A stretch of 7,791 nucleotides of DNA from RECO01 sp050485385 (lineage in GTDB: Bacteria; Pseudomonadota; Alphaproteobacteria; Geminicoccales; Geminicoccaceae), in the NCBI GenBank assembly GCA_050485385.1, contig JBJHBG010000159.1, positions 1 through 7,791 of the forward strand. The letters are read 5' to 3'. The position numbers and the translations under genes are program-made. This document shows, in pieces, positions 6,640 through 7,791 of this stretch (the first letter of the stretch is position 1; each line of letters starts with the position of its first letter). The notes below the pieces were generated by a model, which worked only from the letters and a program-made list of their open reading frames with translations, ran no database searches and was not told the origin of the DNA.

Positions 6640-6678
6640 CCTCTCGGCATCGCATTCGGGTGCGCCGCCGCCAGGCCG

Positions 6679-7506
6679 TCAGCGCGGTCTGGTCGAGAAA
6701 CGGCTTGCTGATCGCGGCGAGGTCTTTCGGGGCGGTGAACATCGCGGTGCGCGCCACGTCCGGCAGGATCTCGAGGCCGCCGTCCGGCAGCCCGTCGGCG
6801 ACCGTCCCCGCCCTCGCCTGGTTGCAGATCGGGTCTTCCACGCCGCACACCACCAGGATCGGCGCCCGGATCGCGTCGAGTTTGGTCTCCAGGGTATCGC
6901 GCCGCGAGAACTCGAAGGTCGCAAGGGCGCGCACCAACCCGCATTTGGCGTCGTCCTGGTCCGCGATCGCGTCCATGTCGCGGGCTGAAGGGCGCATTCT
7001 GCCGCCAGCGAACGAACTGCCGGTGCCCATTCTGCTCCTCGGCCGGGGTGGTCGGCCCCTGCAGGACGGCGCGTTCGACTCGCTCGGGATAGCGCGCGGC
7101 GTGGTCGGCGACGATCTGACAGCCGAAGGAGTTGCCGTGCAGCATGACGCGGCCCAGTTCCATCGCTGCCGTCCGGCGTTCCAGCCAGTCGGCGACGCCC
7201 GGCACGTCGGGCACCCGGTCGGGCTTGCCTCTGTCGCCGAAGCCAGGCAGGCCCCGCATCATGCTGCGGTAGGGCCTGGCCAAGCGCTCGATCACCGGCA
7301 CCATGTAGCGGCCGGAGAGGGCCAGGCCGTCCAGCGGAACCAGCGGTCGTGCCCCCGGGCGGCGGGTCAACGGAGACGCGGGTGAACATCGGCAGACCGT
7401 CGCCGTCGACGACGGTGTCGCGGCGGAAGGGCGCGCGCGCTGCCGCGACCGGCTCGGCGCGCCCGCCGTGGCGCATGGCGCCGTCGCCGAGGCTCGTCAG
7501 CGCCAA
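6679..7506 (-). pseudogene. Decayed alpha/beta-hydrolase gene with at least two frameshifts
   Basis: Three consecutive pieces of one alpha/beta-fold hydrolase lie in three different frames. Piece 1 (from TTG 7506 or ATG 7476 to about 7357) ends in GDGLPMFTRVSVDPPPG. Piece 2 (about 7352 to 6981) reads LDGLALSGRYMVPVIERLA, GLPGFGDRGKP, HGNSFGCQIVADHAARYPER and QFVRWRQNAPFSP. Piece 3 (about 6979 to 6680) reads APILVVCGVEDPICNQ, ARTAMFTAP and ISKPFLD. Dropping one base from the C5 run at 7352-7356 joins pieces 1 and 2; dropping one base near 6980 joins pieces 2 and 3. The nucleophile GNSFG and the acid in VEDP remain. The catalytic His position is Arg (codon 6752-6750, CGC for CAC) and the usual oxyanion HG is DG (codon 7331-7329). 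In the third frame the natural stop is missing and the frame runs on antisense into the neighbouring gene. The window end next to it carries IS DNA. Sequencing error could explain the indels but not the active-site changes. Confidence 0.8.
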
Positions 7507-7530
7507 GCCCGATGCCCAGGCCCGATGCTA

Positions 7531-7791
7531 CTGCATTGACGCATTCGTTAGATTCACGCTGGGCTCGATCCGTGCTATGTCGTTGGCATGGCACAGACGG
7601 TCTGTCCCCTGGTGTCCGGCTGAGGATCGAGCGCGGTTGGCGGCGATCGTGGCCGATCGCAATCGCCCGCAAAAGCACGTGGCGCGGGCGCGGATCATCC
7701 TCGGCTCGGTCGAGCACCGCGACGTCGCCGCCGTGGCGCGCGGCGCCCGGATCAGCCGGCCGGCGGTGTGGCGCTGGCAGCAGCGCTACGC
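7531..7791 (+). mobile_element. Left part of an IS630-family insertion sequence, continuing beyond the window
   Basis: The transposase start at 7588 defines the element. The stretch from about 7529 to 7562 is clearly less GC-rich than its surroundings (TGCATTGACGCATTCGTTAG) and is where the left terminal repeat should lie, 30-60 nt before the transposase as in many IS630 elements. These elements insert at TA; TA dinucleotides occur at 7529-7530 and 7549-7550. The exact boundary cannot be fixed without the right end, which is outside the window. Confidence 0.5.
7588..7791 (+). pseudogene. IS630-family transposase, N-terminal part, frameshifted near codon 11 and cut by the window edge
   Basis: ATG 7588 opens MAQTVCPLVSG and then meets TGA at 7621. 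From 7622 the next frame continues the same protein without a stop to the window edge: EDRARLAAIVADRNRPQKHV, ARARIILGS and VAAVARGARISRPAVWRWQQ. This is the N-terminal region of IS630 transposases, a helix-turn-helix that recognises the element ends. The DDE catalytic domain would lie beyond base 7791. Removing T7621 (giving GGC GAG GAT) or restoring two C bases at 7616-7617 (giving TCC CCG GCT GAG) repairs the frame, so a single small indel explains the break. No typical slippery A-rich motif is visible, so programmed frameshifting is unlikely but not excluded. Translation could also restart at TTG 7637, losing about 16 residues. Points to an inactive or weakly active copy. Confidence 0.72.

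Noticed and set aside
6640..6678. Weak hairpin CGCA-TTCGGG-TGCG after the unknown gene.
   Set aside because: A 4-bp stem without a T tract is too weak to call a terminator in GC-rich DNA.
1..7791. CRISPR array, tRNA/rRNA genes, phage genes or toxin-antitoxin pair.
   Set aside because: No regularly spaced direct repeats, no cloverleaf or rRNA signature, and no small paired genes of those types were seen on either strand.

Overview
This window reads as GC-rich chromosomal DNA from a proteobacterium, most likely an alphaproteobacterium. The support is the high GC content, the strong G/C third-position bias, a Bug/TctC-type tripartite tricarboxylate transporter (TTT), and an IS630-type transposase with an alphaproteobacterial look. 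The taxonomic placement is inference; no RNA gene is present to anchor it.

Layout, left to right. (1) Positions 1-88 hold the first 29 codons of a leftward gene cut by the window edge. It is divergent from a MarR-type repressor gene (159-638, +). The short AT-rich gap between them carries the near-palindrome TTGCATATACAA, a plausible operator. (2) The MarR gene converges on, and overlaps by 13 bp, a leftward block that runs from 4930 down to 626. In transcription order this block is tctC (periplasmic binding protein), tctB (small membrane subunit), tctA (large permease), an AraC-family regulator, and a VOC/glyoxalase-fold protein. Gaps are 19, 4, 12 and 64 nt, so the first four genes look like one transcript and the VOC gene probably belongs to it. 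(3) A 305-bp non-coding divergent region (4931-5235) contains a perfect 12-bp palindrome. It separates tctC from a rightward 467-residue gene (5236-6639) of unknown function with a GSSSG (GXSXG-type) motif. (4) From 6679 to 7506 (-) lies a decayed alpha/beta-hydrolase gene. Its homology-like segments are spread over three frames, and the catalytic His and the oxyanion-hole HG motif are changed. (5) From about 7531 to the right edge is the left part of an IS630-family element. Its transposase reading frame is itself broken near codon 11.

Functionally, the core of the window is a TTT solute-uptake operon: TctC captures a carboxylate in the periplasm and TctAB imports it, probably driven by an ion gradient. 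An AraC-type regulator and a small VOC protein are attached downstream. The substrate cannot be read from sequence. The right end looks like a decay zone: a degraded hydrolase with an IS element about 25-55 bp upstream of its start. I see no clearly new multi-gene system. The least explained item is the 467-residue protein facing the tct operon.
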